A stretch of 64,000 nucleotides of DNA from Deltaproteobacteria bacterium (GCA_020060215.1 JAGVAP010000113.1:1-64000), one strand, 5' to 3'; shown: positions 8,227 to 16,988, numbered from the stretch's first letter. The notes: generated by a model from the sequence alone, not told the origin. Program-made: numbers and translations.

Positions 8227-8612
8227 TTGCTGTTTTCGACCGAGATTCCCATCTCATCCGGAGGTCTTCCCATCTCTGGAGAGGGTCGTACGGCCAACAG
8301 AGCGCTTCTGGCGCTCTCCCCGAGCGCATTGACGGCATCTCAGATCAGGAGGAACCTGAAGGGATCGTTCCATCTGTCCCCAAAAAAAACCTCGGCCCTT
8401 CTGGACCGCATGGCGGCGGAAGGGGAGGCATTCCCCTGGCCGGGCAAGAGGTACTGGGACCGCAGTCCACATGGTGAAGCCGGCCGCCTCATCATGGAAT
8501 ACCTGGCCGATTCCAGGGTCGAAACCCTCGCAAAGATTCCAGTGGACCTGGGTCGGGGCGTCAAGCTCGAACAGATTCACAGGCTGGGCAGGGAAGTCCA
8601 GGTCCGCCTCGG
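8227..8612 (+). pseudogene. N-terminal part of FtsK-like gene, separated by a frameshift
   Basis: This frame encodes a winged-helix-like stretch ('LSPSALTASQIRRNLKGSF', 'SPKKTSALLDRMAAEGEAF') and then 'IHRLGREVQVRL', which in FtsK/SpoIIIE-like proteins leads straight into the 'DGGRVVVDI' segment found in another frame from 8613. A shift of +2 or -1 near 8605-8612 restores one protein of about 400 residues. The true start is unclear; there is no ATG in the first 50 codons, and TTG codons at 8227 and near 8322 are options. A sequencing error cannot be excluded. Confidence 0.55.
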
Positions 8613-9437
8613 GTGGACGGCGGCAGGGTCGTCGTGGATATCGAGAGGGGCGACCGGGCTGTCGTGCACTTCAGGGACATTGCGGGGCAATTGCCTCCCG
8701 GAGATCCCCTGTCCGGCTCGTCCTTGATCCCCGTCGGACTCGATCTCGAGCGGAATCTCTACACGGCGGACCTCGGCAATCCCCTTCATGCCCATCTGCT
8801 GGTGGCAGGCACCACGGGCAGCGGCAAGACCGAATGGCTCAGAACGGCCATTCACGGCATGATCCGATCCAATACCCCCGAGACCCTTCGGCTGGTCCTC
8901 ATCGACCCGAAGCGGGTCGCCTTCCCTGAGTTCAGGGACTCCCCCTTCCTGCTCACACCGGAGAGTCTTGTCTTTCCCGATGCGAGGCCCGCATCCGATG
9001 TCCTGAAGGAGCTGGCCGGAGAGATGGAACGTCGGTATGGGCTGTTTCACGGGGCCGGGGTGGACGATCTGGTCGGGTATCTCCGCTCCACCGGAAGACC
9101 GCTCCCCCGCGTGGTCTGTGTGTGCGATGAGTATTATGCGCTGGTCACGGGAGATCGCAAGAGGAGGAACGAGGTCGAAGCGCAGATCGGGCTCCTCGGC
9201 GCCAAGGCCCGCGCAGCAGGGATTTATCTCATCCTGGCCACCCAGCAGCCCAGCCGTGAGATCATCAAGGGGGCGCTCGACGCCAATATCCCCGGACGCG
9301 TGGCCCTGATGATGGTCAAAGGGGAGGAATCCCGCATGCTCCTGGGACAGTCCGGCGCAGAGAACCTGCTGGGGAAAGGGGACCTCTTCTTCCGCGACGT
9401 GGGCGAGCCCATGAGACTGCAGGCGGCCCTGATGTGA
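8613..9437 (+). CDS. FtsK/SpoIIIE-type DNA translocase motor domain (5' part frameshifted)
   Basis: 274 codons in this frame. Walker A is 'VAGTTGSGKTEWLRT', the family motif 'LIDPKRVAFPEF' follows, Walker B is 'VVCVCDEYYAL', and 'LGAKARAAGIYLILATQQPS' plus 'IPGRVALMMVKGEESRMLL' complete the FtsK-like ATPase. There are no membrane segments and no C-terminal gamma domain, so this is a soluble relative rather than the cell-division FtsK; plasmid, phage and island-borne translocases look like this. The GTG at 8613 lies inside the domain, so the true protein starts upstream across the frameshift at about 8605-8612. Confidence 0.8.
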   Translation: MDGGRVVVDIERGDRAVVHFRDIAGQLPPGDPLSGSSLIPVGLDLERNLYTADLGNPLHAHLLVAGTTGSGKTEWLRTAIHGMIRSNTPETLRLVLIDPKRVAFPEFRDSPFLLTPESLVFPDARPASDVLKELAGEMERRYGLFHGAGVDDLVGYLRSTGRPLPRVVCVCDEYYALVTGDRKRRNEVEAQIGLLGAKARAAGIYLILATQQPSREIIKGALDANIPGRVALMMVKGEESRMLLGQSGAENLLGKGDLFFRDVGEPMRLQAALM

Positions 9438-9836
9438 CCGCGTCCGCCGGGCCCCCTCTCGCCTGATGCTCTCTGCGACTGCGGCAACGGCATTTTCGTC
9501 ATCTCGAGGAGATCCCGAACAGGCTTACCCCTGGCGTTGCACAAATTCGGGTACCCGGAATTCACTGGCAGTGAGATCGAGAGGGGCAATGCTCGCTGTT
9601 CATTACCGACAAGATTCCTCCACAATTCATGTAGCCTCTCTGTTTTCTTCTTTTGAAAATTCGAATTTGAATTCCTTTGGTTTCGAATTTCAATATCCGA
9701 TATTCAAATTTCAACCATGCTCTTTCACCCCGAACCGGTAGAGCCTCTCCCCGGTCCTCCACCAGAGGTGGAGGTTTCAAAGGGGAATGAGCTTACCCCC
9801 TCTTGGGCGAAACGACGGCGTCCGGGCAGCGGCCAC
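9438..9836. repeat. Intergenic with AT-rich TTCGAATTT-type repeat
   Basis: No gene is seen in these 399 bases. Positions 9650-9715 contain repeated short units (TTCGAATTTGAATTC, TTTCGAATTTCAATATCC) resembling those at 31850-32060. The two stretches appear to be copies of one dispersed intergenic element. Confidence 0.5.
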
Positions 9837-10241
9837 TCACGGCGTCTCGATATCCAGCTTCTTGAAGTAGTTTCGGTAAAATCCCTTGTCTCTTGTCAGG
9901 AGACGATCCGCCTGCTTGAGGGCATGGCCGCCGATCAGAAAATCGGCGGCAATCCGGCGCCTGTCCCCGCCCTTTTTCAGATAGCCGTACCAGCATCTCG
10001 CGGCTTCCAGGGTCGAATCAACCGCCGTCTCCGAGTACTGGATCCCCATCCTGTCCATGGCCTCGACCGCCGCCTCCACCGCGTGCCCATAGGCTACTGC
10101 GACCTCAGCCCAGACACATTCACAGGCGACCACCGATCCTTCCAGGAGGCAGCGCTTGAGCGCATCCTTCGACGCGGGTCCGAAGGACGGATCGGGCTCG
10201 AGAATATCGATGAGGATGTTCGTATCGACGGCCGTGATCAT
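9837..10241 (-). CDS. vapC: PIN-domain ribonuclease toxin, VapC family
   Basis: 134 residues, the normal VapC size. PIN acidic residues are visible in 'ITAVDTNILID' (Asp6), in the Glu of 'CECVWAEVAVAY', in 'IAADFLIGGHAL' and in 'RLLTRDKGFY'. VapC toxins are Mg-dependent endoribonucleases that cleave specific RNAs, often initiator tRNA or rRNA, when not bound by antitoxin. The ATG overlaps the antitoxin stop by four bases (10238-10241), the usual antitoxin-first coupling. The natural partner is the AbrB-type protein just upstream. Confidence 0.9.
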   Translation of the reverse strand: MITAVDTNILIDILEPDPSFGPASKDALKRCLLEGSVVACECVWAEVAVAYGHAVEAAVEAMDRMGIQYSETAVDSTLEAARCWYGYLKKGGDRRRIAADFLIGGHALKQADRLLTRDKGFYRNYFKKLDIETP

Positions 10242-10459
10242 GCAGGGCCCCGGAGCTCGTCCATGACCTCTTTCGTTTTTCTTCCGCGGCCGAGGGTGCC
10301 ATAGACCTCATCGACGGGGTCCGAGCTTTCCTTTTTCGTCACCACGAGCCGGCCTCTCTCTTCCGAGAACTCCAGCACGGTACCCGGCCGGATTCCCAGG
10401 CGCACTCGAAGTGCCTTTGGAATGGTCACTTGTCCCCTCTCGGCGACTTTTGCCTCCAT
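10238..10459 (-). CDS. vapB: AbrB/MazE-type antitoxin (VapB)
   Basis: 73 residues. The SpoVT/AbrB swapped-hairpin motif is clear: 'VAERGQVTIPKALRVRLGI' followed by 'PGTVLEFSEERGRLVVTKK'. The C-terminal tail ('RGRKTKEVMDELRG') should wrap the VapC toxin. I start at the ATG at 10459 because GGAGGTGGCGAAG precedes it; the longer frame to 10687 reads through the promoter and has no ribosome-binding site. The protein should autorepress through the palindrome at 10476-10503. Confidence 0.9.
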   Translation of the reverse strand: MEAKVAERGQVTIPKALRVRLGIRPGTVLEFSEERGRLVVTKKESSDPVDEVYGTLGRGRKTKEVMDELRGPA

Positions 10460-10475
10460 CTTCGCCACCTCCGAT

Positions 10476-10503
10476 GTATGAATTCTAGAGAATGAATTCA
10501 TAC
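10476..10503. promoter_or_regulatory. Operator palindrome of vapBC
   Basis: A perfect 10-base inverted repeat GTATGAATTC-N8-GAATTCATAC lies between and over the -35 and -10 elements of the vapB promoter. Position and symmetry fit the binding site of an AbrB-type antitoxin dimer and hence autoregulation. Confidence 0.75.
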
Positions 10504-10510
10504 CTGTCAA
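10482..10510 (-). promoter_or_regulatory. Sigma-70 promoter of vapBC
   Basis: Reading leftward, TTGACA (complement of 10505-10510) and TAGAAT (complement of 10482-10487) are separated by exactly 17 bases. The start codon at 10459 is about 22 bases downstream of the -10 element, so the leader is very short. Confidence 0.75.
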
Positions 10511-10586
10511 GAATGGCAGCCGGGGGGGAGGGGTACGCCGAAGTCCACCGAGATTTAACGTCCCGCAATCCGCATGGGTGTTCTGC

Positions 10587-10964
10587 TCAGCAGGCCTCCC
10601 TATCTTTGAGGACCTCAGCCAGCTTGTCCAGGGCATCCCATGCAGCCGCAAAACCCGCGTAAGCGGCCACCTGAAACATGGCCTCAAATATCTCTTCGAC
10701 CTGAACTCCGTTGTTTAATGCCATCTGCAGGTTGAGCTTAAGGGCGTTGTTCCGACCCAGCGCGGCGAGTACACAAATGCTGCAGAGCGAGCGAGTCCTC
10801 AGATCAATGCCACCGCGGCTCCATATCCGGCCGCCCAAAACGGACACGACTTCCCTCTCGAAATCCGGACAGACGGACCTGAACCGTGACAGGAGTTTCT
10901 CCATGTTCTCCTCGCCCACCATCTTGGAGAACTGCCTGTAGCCCTTTTCATAATCTTCGCTCAT
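10587..10964 (-). CDS. Carboxymuconolactone decarboxylase (CMD/AhpD)-like protein
   Basis: 125 residues from the ATG at 10964, which follows GGAGGAGG; a longer frame to 11033 has no ribosome-binding site. The core 'DLRTRSLCSICVLAALGRN', then 'LKLNLQMALNNGVQVEEIFE' and 'QVAAYAGFAAAWDAL', matches the all-helical CMD family. The family includes gamma-carboxymuconolactone decarboxylase and AhpD-type peroxidase partners. Here the AhpD CxxC is represented by 'CSIC', so a thiol role is conceivable. No aromatic-degradation genes are nearby; the acyl-CoA synthetase downstream on the same strand is the only hint of context. Confidence 0.8.
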   Translation of the reverse strand: MSEDYEKGYRQFSKMVGEENMEKLLSRFRSVCPDFEREVVSVLGGRIWSRGGIDLRTRSLCSICVLAALGRNNALKLNLQMALNNGVQVEEIFEAMFQVAAYAGFAAAWDALDKLAEVLKDREAC

Positions 10965-11130
10965 TCCCTCCTCCTGCCTGATTGGAAGCTTGTCTGCCCC
11001 AGGTTTGCAGTATATGGATACCCCGTTTGCCATTCCACCCTATGAGCCTTGTGTTCCAGAAGCAGGTGTTCTCGGCCCCTATATAGAAGATGAGAAGCCG
11101 AGATGAGAAGGGAGAGGGGCAGCCGACGAT

Positions 11131-12810
11131 TCACCGCGCTGGGGAGTCGGACATCCTGACCTCCTCCTCTTTTCGCAGCTGCTTCCGAAGGATCTTCCCC
11201 ACCAGCGACGTCGGGAGATGCTTCCGGAATTCTATCAGCTTCGGCCTCTTGTAGGGAGCGAGCTTCTCCTTGCAGAAATCCAGCACCTCCTGCTCGCTCA
11301 TCTCCACCCCCTCCCTCGGGACGATAAAGGCCTTGACGGTCTCCCCCCGGTAGGGATCACGGACGCCGATGGTGCACGCGTTCAGGATCTTGGGATGGCT
11401 GTACAGCACCTCGTCGATCTCCCTGGGGTAGACGTTGTAGCCGCCTGCGATGATCATGTCCTTTTTCCGATCCACGATGGCGAAATAGTCGTCTTCGTCA
11501 CGGACGGCGATGTCCCCGGTGTAGAGCCATCCGTCCCGCATCTGACCCGCCGTCTCCCGGGGGTTGTTCCAGTACCCTTTCATGACGAGCGGGCTCCGGA
11601 TCATGATCTCTCCCGGCTCTCCCCGCGCCACCTCTTCCTTTCCCTCTTCCAGGTCCACCAGCTTCACGTCCGTGTCGGGCCAGGGGATCCCGATGCTCCC
11701 CTTCTTCTTGAAGCCCAGGGAGGGGTTGGATATTCCAAGGGAGGTGGTTTCGCTCATTCCCCACCCTTCGCTGTAGTGGATCCCCATCTCCAGGATCTGA
11801 TCGATGAGCTCCACGGGCATGGGTGCGGCGCCTGAATTGAGGAGCCCGAGCTTTCGGTCGAGATCGAGCTGCTGCGCCCTGGGGTGGTTGATCACGGCGT
11901 TGATCAGGGTAGGCACGGCCGGAAAAAAGGTGATGTGATCGAACGCGGCCAGCCGGTCCATGAACTCATCGATCTCGAACCGGGGGACCAGGATCTGCGT
12001 AGCGCAGTTGAAAAGCGCCCAATGCATGACCACGACCGTTCCGTAGACATGGAAGTACGGAAGCACCGCCATGACCGATCGCCTCTCCGGCGGCGTCAGC
12101 CCGGTGGTGCCCTTTCCCCACAGGGTGATCTGGAGCGTGGCGGCGACAAGGTTGGCATGGGTGAGGACCGCGCCCTTGGGGACCCCCGTGGTCCCTCCGG
12201 TAAACTGGATCAGGGCCGGGTCCTCCGGTGCGATCGCCACGTTGGGAACGCGCCTGTCGGTGCATCCTTCGAGAAGGAGCGAAAAATGGTGCCACTCTTC
12301 TTCCAGGTCCAGCTCTCCGGGCGTGCTCCTCCCGAGTCCCTGGATGAAGTCCGTGATCTTCGTGACGATCACCCGTGGCGGGATCTCGAGGGTCCGCCAC
12401 ACGGCCCGGATGTTTGGAAGAACCATGTCGAAGGTGAACAGGGTGGTGACGCCCGTGTCCTCCAGGACCGGCTTCAGCTCATCGGGGGTGTACATCGGAT
12501 TGAGGTTCACCGCGATGGCCCCCAGGTACAGGGAGGCATGGTAGGCGATCACGTACTGAGGACAGGTGGGGAGGTGAATGGCCACCCGATCGCCCTTTCT
12601 CATCCCTAAACGGCCCAGTGCATTGGCCATTCGGAGGATCTGGTCATGGAGCTGGAGGAATGTCGTCTCGGTCCCGTAGAAGTTCAGGGCCGGCTTGTCG
12701 GGGTAGGAGAAGGCCGCGAGACGGACCATGTTCTGCGCGGGTATGCGGGGATAGCGAATGGAGAGGGGAACATCGTAGTCGTAATGGCGCTGCCACGGTC
12801 TTGATTCCAT
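11131..12810 (-). CDS. Long-chain fatty-acid-CoA ligase (AMP-forming acyl-CoA synthetase)
   Basis: 559 residues from the ATG at 12810, preceded by GGGGGAGAG; the frame extends further upstream without a ribosome-binding site. ANL-superfamily motifs are complete: P-loop 'LIQFTGGTTGVPKGAVLTH', 'EGWGMSETTSLGISN', the hinge region 'YTGDIAVRDEDDYFAIVDR' and the C-terminal catalytic region ending 'LVGKILRKQLR' with its lysine. It activates a carboxylic acid, probably a long-chain fatty acid, to the acyl-CoA with ATP at the membrane or in the cytosol. Length and motif spelling resemble FadD. It lies upstream of the CMD-like gene on the same strand, 166 bases away. Confidence 0.92.
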   Translation of the reverse strand: MESRPWQRHYDYDVPLSIRYPRIPAQNMVRLAAFSYPDKPALNFYGTETTFLQLHDQILRMANALGRLGMRKGDRVAIHLPTCPQYVIAYHASLYLGAIAVNLNPMYTPDELKPVLEDTGVTTLFTFDMVLPNIRAVWRTLEIPPRVIVTKITDFIQGLGRSTPGELDLEEEWHHFSLLLEGCTDRRVPNVAIAPEDPALIQFTGGTTGVPKGAVLTHANLVAATLQITLWGKGTTGLTPPERRSVMAVLPYFHVYGTVVVMHWALFNCATQILVPRFEIDEFMDRLAAFDHITFFPAVPTLINAVINHPRAQQLDLDRKLGLLNSGAAPMPVELIDQILEMGIHYSEGWGMSETTSLGISNPSLGFKKKGSIGIPWPDTDVKLVDLEEGKEEVARGEPGEIMIRSPLVMKGYWNNPRETAGQMRDGWLYTGDIAVRDEDDYFAIVDRKKDMIIAGGYNVYPREIDEVLYSHPKILNACTIGVRDPYRGETVKAFIVPREGVEMSEQEVLDFCKEKLAPYKRPKLIEFRKHLPTSLVGKILRKQLRKEEEVRMSDSPAR

Positions 12811-13377
12811 ATCTCTCCCCCTGGCTGTGACCGGCTGTCCGCCTTCGGTTGCGTCTTGACCCAACGGGGGCGGCCTGGATCGGAAGGGTGTTGACTTGAT
12901 GGAAAACAAGGAGACGCGGTTGGCTGGCTCATTTTATAGCAAATGCCAGAATGATTGGGAGGTTTTTTCTGCTTCGGATCCATGGATGGCGGCGAAGAGC
13001 CAGAGGCCGGCTCGGCCGCTTGCCGCTGAGGCGGGATTTCGCGGAGGGAACTTCCCGCAGTTCCTCTCTTCTGTAGGAGCAAGCTCCCGCTTGCGATCTT
13101 CCGGGTGTGGAATGAATCGTCCCGCTTACGGGGCTCCTGCAAGGCTTGAATTTTCCTACGAGCATCGCTTCTGGCCGGGAGCCAGTCTAATCAAATGGAG
13201 ACACTTCGGAGCCGGTCCTCGGGCGATTCGACGGATCCAGGATCCAAGATGCAGGATCCAGGATGAAAGAAAGAACCAGAGACCCCGGGGTGTAGAAATG
13301 TTTTTGACCTGGGATCCTGCATCCTGATCGCCCATTCGAGCTCCCGCTCGCTGTGCTCCTCGCCGACTTCCCGGAAG
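12811..13377. other. Intergenic filled with decayed repeats
   Basis: No gene is supported. From 13071 to about 13330 the stretch carries a composite repeat that recurs inverted at 46740-47000. Between 12811 and 13070 I see nothing recognisable. Confidence 0.5.
13071..13330. repeat. Composite long intergenic repeat (inverted relative to 46740-47000)
   Basis: The unit starts with a REP-like hairpin (GTAGGAGCAAGCTCCCGC, 13073-13145), continues through 'ATCGCTTCTGGCCGGGAGCC' and 'GGATCCAGGATCCAAG', and ends near 'GATCCTGCATCCTG'. The reverse complement of 46740-47000 aligns with it almost throughout. A shorter third relative is at 52990-53180. It contains no ORF of its own. Confidence 0.7.
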
Positions 13378-13639
13378 TCAAATCGCCAGCCTGGCCTGGT
13401 TTCTTACGCGCGCGGGCAGGGCTTTTTCGAAGTTGTTCTGTCCCGGCAGGGTCTTTTCGTAGGCCTGATTCTGGATCCGAAGCGCCAGGGACATCCTTGG
13501 TCCACCCGAACCTGCCGGCCGTGCGGATATAGAATTCCCATGGTTTCTCATCACGGCATTTCTCCATGATGAGAACGTTGTGGGTCCATGCAATTTCTCG
13601 CACCATTGGTGCGAGTTTTTTATTTCCGTGTGGGATCAT
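13378..13639 (-). pseudogene. Fragment of YhcG/DUF1016-type PD-(D/E)XK nuclease gene
   Basis: Two overlapping minus-strand frames together spell a piece of the DUF1016 (YhcG) family: 'MVREIAWTHNVLIMEKCRDE' and 'FYIRTAGRFGWTKDV', then, after a frameshift near 13495, 'IQNQAYEKTLPGQNNFEKAL' and 'RNQARLAI' before a stop. Full-length members are about 350 residues and have a nuclease domain after this point, which is absent. The 5' end is cut at the palindrome at 13638-13691. YhcG proteins are nucleases common in defence islands. This remnant is not functional. Confidence 0.65.
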
Positions 13640-13691
13640 AACGTTTTTTCAATGTTGAATATCGTTATGCAACAATGAAACAACGTTATAT
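13638..13691. repeat. Near-perfect palindrome, copy 1 of 3
   Basis: Arms of 20 bases starting ATAACGTTTTTTCAATGTTG pair with CAACAATGAAACAACGTTAT (18 of 20) around a 'AATATCGTTATG' loop. The same element, in the same orientation, occurs at 19405-19446 and 22424-22481. This copy is fused to the truncated 5' end of the YhcG-like fragment. Confidence 0.8.
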
Positions 13692-13777
13692 GTCCACACA
13701 CTTTCATATATCCCTCGTTTGTCCTTGATGCTCTTACCTACGACTTCTCCATTTTTTGCGGTCATCAAGAACCAAGA

Positions 13778-13802
13778 GCCGGGGGTGTTCAAGACCCCCG
13801 GC
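13778..13802 (-). terminator. Rho-independent-type terminator of the chemosensory operon
   Basis: Read leftward from the MCP stop, GCCGGGGGT-CTTGAAC-ACCCCCGGC forms a perfect nine-base G+C stem with a seven-base loop, followed by TCTTGGTTCTTG. It lies 17 bases after the stop codon. Confidence 0.7.
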
Positions 13803-13818
13803 CGCGCCTTCCCTCAAA

Positions 13819-15780
13819 TTAGAAATCCTTGAAGTCATTACTCCTGAGTGGGATTACCTGTTCAGGGGTTACCTCGTCACCATAATGGAGCATCGGCCTT
13901 GTCTCATGAAGCGCAGCCTCTTTTCCCCGTTTGACTGAACCAGCGGCTTTGTGGGTTGAAGGCACCTTGTGCACCAAGTGCTTGCTTGCGGCTCTCCCCC
14001 TCTCCTTGGTAACTCCCGCATGATTTCTGCCTCCACCGACCATGCTGACGAGTTCTACCACGGATACCTTCATCTGCTCGGCCTGTGCATTCATCTCCTC
14101 GGAGGCGGAGGCGGACTCTTCAGCGTTCGAGGCGTTCTGCTGAACCACCTTGTCCATATCCGCCACGGCCTTGTTCACCTGGTCGATGCCTTGGGCTTGC
14201 TCGTTGGACGCTGCGGCGATCTCGCCTACGAGTTCCCCAACCTTCGCGGCACTCTCGGCAACCTCCTTAAATGCCTCGTTTGTCTGAGAGACGAACTGCG
14301 ATCCATCTTTCACCTTCTTCACGGTACCTTCTATCAAATTGGCCGTATTCTTGGCAGCATCCGCCGCTCTCATGGCGAGGTTTCTTACTTCTCCAGCAAC
14401 CACCGCAAAACCCGCTCCGGCTTCCCCCGCCCTTGCCGCCTCTACTGCCGCGTTGAGGGCCAGAAGATTTGTCTGAAATGCTATCTCATCGATGGTCTTG
14501 ATGATCTTGGACGTCTCTTCGCTAGCCCTGGTTATCTCCTCCATTGATTTGGTCAGCTCTCCCATGGATCCATTCGCTCTGTTGACGACGTCGTTCGCAT
14601 TTTTCATGAGACTGTTTGCCTGATTGGCATTTTCCGCATTCTGCTTGGTCATGGAGGACATCTCCTCCAGGGATGAAGAGGTCTCCTCTATGGATGCAGC
14701 CTGTTCCGATGCCCCCTCGGCCAGGGACTGGCTGGCAGAAGAGACCTGGCTTGAGGCAGAGGCCACCTGATCGGCTCCATCCTTGAGGCTTTCTATGATG
14801 CCATTTAGGGGCCTGGTTATACCCCGTGTAATGAAGACCGACAGGAAAATTCCCAGGAACAAGGCCATAATCCCAATCACGGAAATCAAGATTTCACTTC
14901 GGTTGTTTGATTGAACTAGTTTCGGCCCCAGTTCGTCCTGTACCGACATGATGGAAAGCTTCACTTCCTCGGTAAGTTTGGCAATTTCCGGCCCGAGGCG
15001 GTCCAAGGTTTCACTTATGATTTTATTCCTATCAGATATGGTCTTCACTACCCCATCGAAGGTTCTTGTAAAGGCAGTCTTGGCCTCGATAATCCTGGAG
15101 AGGTGTTTCTGACTTTCAGGATTCTTGATCACCTGTTCAAGCGCTGCAAGCCCCTGCTGCATCTTGCCGAATTCCTCACGAGCCAGATCCACGATCTTTT
15201 CCTCTTTCGCCTCTAGGAATTTATTTACGTAGACGCGGCCGAGAAGCAGGTGCTTCATCGCGAGGCCTGATTGGAGAGCTGCGCTTATGTCGCCATCCTT
15301 TTGGGCTGATTCAATGATGTTGGTAAGGGAGTCTACCATCAGTGTACCTTTAACGTTGAACACTTCATTTTCCGCCTTTTGAAGATCACGGGTAAGCTCG
15401 ATCACCTTTCTGAAACCAGAATCGTAGTTCTTACTGGCGGCATCGACGGTGTTGATCTTCGCGAGCCGTTGCGGGTTAAGGATCTCCTTCTTTGCCTGTT
15501 CCAGGAAGGTCTCCATCTTCTTTGCGTACTCTTCATATTCTCTCAAATCGCGATCGCTTCCTGAAATGAGGAAATCCTTCACGTTCATCCGGGTCATGAG
15601 CATATTAGCCTGAAGACGGCCTGCCAGATTCGTATCGCGAGCCATCTCACGATATTCTGAGAAACCCTCGGACGCGGTATTCAGGGCGTTAAAGGCGATA
15701 AACCCCACTACGACCATAAGAGCAAGGACGGCCGAAAACCCAAGAATAATTTTCTTACCTACGGTCATCTGTTTAATCAT
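13819..15780 (-). CDS. Methyl-accepting chemotaxis protein
   Basis: 653 residues. Membrane segments at about residues 10-31 and 293-315 ('[19 protein letters not shown]') bracket a helical periplasmic sensor domain of about 260 residues. A HAMP-like stretch ('[17 protein letters not shown]') and a signalling coiled coil follow. The hairpin tip '[20 protein letters not shown]' is canonical and should bind CheW and CheA. The C-terminus '[19 protein letters not shown]' resembles the conserved tails of deltaproteobacterial MCPs. AGGAGAAATGCATT precedes the start. It is the last gene of a Trx-like/CheW/MCP set; no CheA, CheR or CheB is present, so it must plug into an array encoded elsewhere. Confidence 0.93.
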   Translation of the reverse strand: MIKQMTVGKKIILGFSAVLALMVVVGFIAFNALNTASEGFSEYREMARDTNLAGRLQANMLMTRMNVKDFLISGSDRDLREYEEYAKKMETFLEQAKKEILNPQRLAKINTVDAASKNYDSGFRKVIELTRDLQKAENEVFNVKGTLMVDSLTNIIESAQKDGDISAALQSGLAMKHLLLGRVYVNKFLEAKEEKIVDLAREEFGKMQQGLAALEQVIKNPESQKHLSRIIEAKTAFTRTFDGVVKTISDRNKIISETLDRLGPEIAKLTEEVKLSIMSVQDELGPKLVQSNNRSEILISVIGIMALFLGIFLSVFITRGITRPLNGIIESLKDGADQVASASSQVSSASQSLAEGASEQAASIEETSSSLEEMSSMTKQNAENANQANSLMKNANDVVNRANGSMGELTKSMEEITRASEETSKIIKTIDEIAFQTNLLALNAAVEAARAGEAGAGFAVVAGEVRNLAMRAADAAKNTANLIEGTVKKVKDGSQFVSQTNEAFKEVAESAAKVGELVGEIAAASNEQAQGIDQVNKAVADMDKVVQQNASNAEESASASEEMNAQAEQMKVSVVELVSMVGGGRNHAGVTKERGRAASKHLVHKVPSTHKAAGSVKRGKEAALHETRPMLHYGDEVTPEQVIPLRSNDFKDF

Positions 15781-15845
15781 AATGCATTTCTCCTTTCGTC
15801 ATTCACCTTCATAATCATGTTCTTGCCTACCCAATATCGTTACGC

Positions 15846-16358
15846 CTAAGTCACCTTCTCCAACACATCGACCTCCTCGTTGTTCAATACCCGATCTATG
15901 TCGAGCAGAATTTTTACTCCCTTCCCCATTTTGGCCATACCGAGAATGTAAGAAGTGTCCAACTCGATCCCAAACGAGGGGGTGGTGTCGATGTCATCTG
16001 ACTTCACGTTTAACACCTCGGAGACCGAGTCTACGACGATGCCCATCATGAGCATGCCCGATGACCCCTGGATCTCAACGACAACGATGCATGTCCTCTC
16101 AGTGTAATCAATTTCTTCCATTTCGAATCGTCTTCTTAGATCCACTACTGGGATAACCTTGCCCCGGAGATTTATCACTCCTTTTACAAAATCTGGGGTC
16201 CTTGGAACCGGTGTCACAGGCATAATACCGATGATCTCCTTGATCTTCAGAATGCCGATGCCGTAATCCTCGCTCGCGAGGGTAAAGGTGAGATACTTCG
16301 CTTCCTTGTTGGCCATGTTGTTGACGGCCTGAGTCATCACCTTGGCTAAATGCTCCAT
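15846..16358 (-). CDS. cheW: CheW-type chemotaxis coupling protein
   Basis: 170 residues. 'AKYLTFTLASEDYGIGILK', 'VKGVINLRGKVIPVVDLR' and 'GMLMMGIVVDSVSEVLNV' are CheW hallmarks, including the NLRG receptor/kinase contact loop. It bridges MCPs to the CheA kinase at the inner face of the membrane. I choose the ATG at 16358, preceded by GGAGGATTGGAG, over the longer frame to 16427. It lies 66 bases before the MCP gene and is probably cotranscribed with it. Confidence 0.93.
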   Translation of the reverse strand: MEHLAKVMTQAVNNMANKEAKYLTFTLASEDYGIGILKIKEIIGIMPVTPVPRTPDFVKGVINLRGKVIPVVDLRRRFEMEEIDYTERTCIVVVEIQGSSGMLMMGIVVDSVSEVLNVKSDDIDTTPSFGIELDTSYILGMAKMGKGVKILLDIDRVLNNEEVDVLEKVT

Positions 16359-16426
16359 TTCTCCAATCCTCCTTTCAGGCGCCCTGCAAAAAGAAATAAC
16401 GCTACCAGTTCCTTGTCGATGTTTCA

Positions 16427-16774
16427 TTAATCCCCAGGTGTGGAGACGGTGATATAGATGCCGATAAAAGCCTCAATTTGCTCCTTATCAACACGACCAA
16501 GAAGCCGGTCCATTTCCTGCCCCTGGACAAAGAATACGAAAGAGGGGGTCCCCTCGATCTTATATCGTTTCATGAAATCCCTCATGAACCCCTTTTGAAT
16601 TATCCCGAATCGAAGCTTTCCTTCCATCACAATGGCGATATCTCCCAGGATTCCTATCAGCTCTCGGGAGTCTTCATCGTGACCGAGACATGCAACGAAA
16701 AGAGGCAGAGAAGAGCGCGTCGATATTTGATCGGCGGAACTCAAAGGCAGAAGTCGATGAGGCAAATTCGACAT
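16427..16774 (-). CDS. Thioredoxin-fold protein lacking the CxxC active site
   Basis: About 115 residues. The C-terminal part 'YKIEGTPSFVFFVQGQEMDR' and 'LLGRVDKEQIEAFI' is a clear thioredoxin beta3-beta4-alpha4 segment with its cis-proline ('GTPSF'). At the position of the redox motif there is only 'VACLGHDEDSRE', so the protein cannot be a normal disulfide reductase. A structural or binding role next to CheW and the MCP is the simplest reading. The start is uncertain (ATG 16774 or TTG 16798); neither has a good ribosome-binding site. A sigma-54-like promoter lies about 65 bases upstream. Confidence 0.65.
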   Translation of the reverse strand: MSNLPHRLLPLSSADQISTRSSLPLFVACLGHDEDSRELIGILGDIAIVMEGKLRFGIIQKGFMRDFMKRYKIEGTPSFVFFVQGQEMDRLLGRVDKEQIEAFIGIYITVSTPGD

Positions 16775-16838
16775 AATAAGAAATCCATTTCTGAACAAGA
16801 GCGAGATGGAGCCGGAAATTTGTTAAATGGGGGAATTG

Positions 16839-16854
16839 AGCACAAATTGTGCCA
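16839..16854 (-). promoter_or_regulatory. Candidate sigma-54 (-24/-12) promoter of trx-like/cheW/mcp
   Basis: Read leftward, TGGCACAATTTGTGCT matches the TGGCACR-N4-TTGCW consensus with one mismatch, with GG and GC correctly spaced. The same bases include a perfect palindrome GCACAA-A-TTGTGC, so a repressor or activator operator is an alternative reading. It lies between the NtrC-like gene and the chemosensory genes. Confidence 0.5.
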
Positions 16855-16988
16855 AAGGGGAAGATCAGCTGTATTTCGCAGCAATTTTATTGAGTTATTA
16901 GCAAACAGCAGGAGGGTTGGGATATGTCAAGTAATTTACAGATAGGTCCTTAATTGACACCATGTTATGACAACTGTTTGACATCTTG

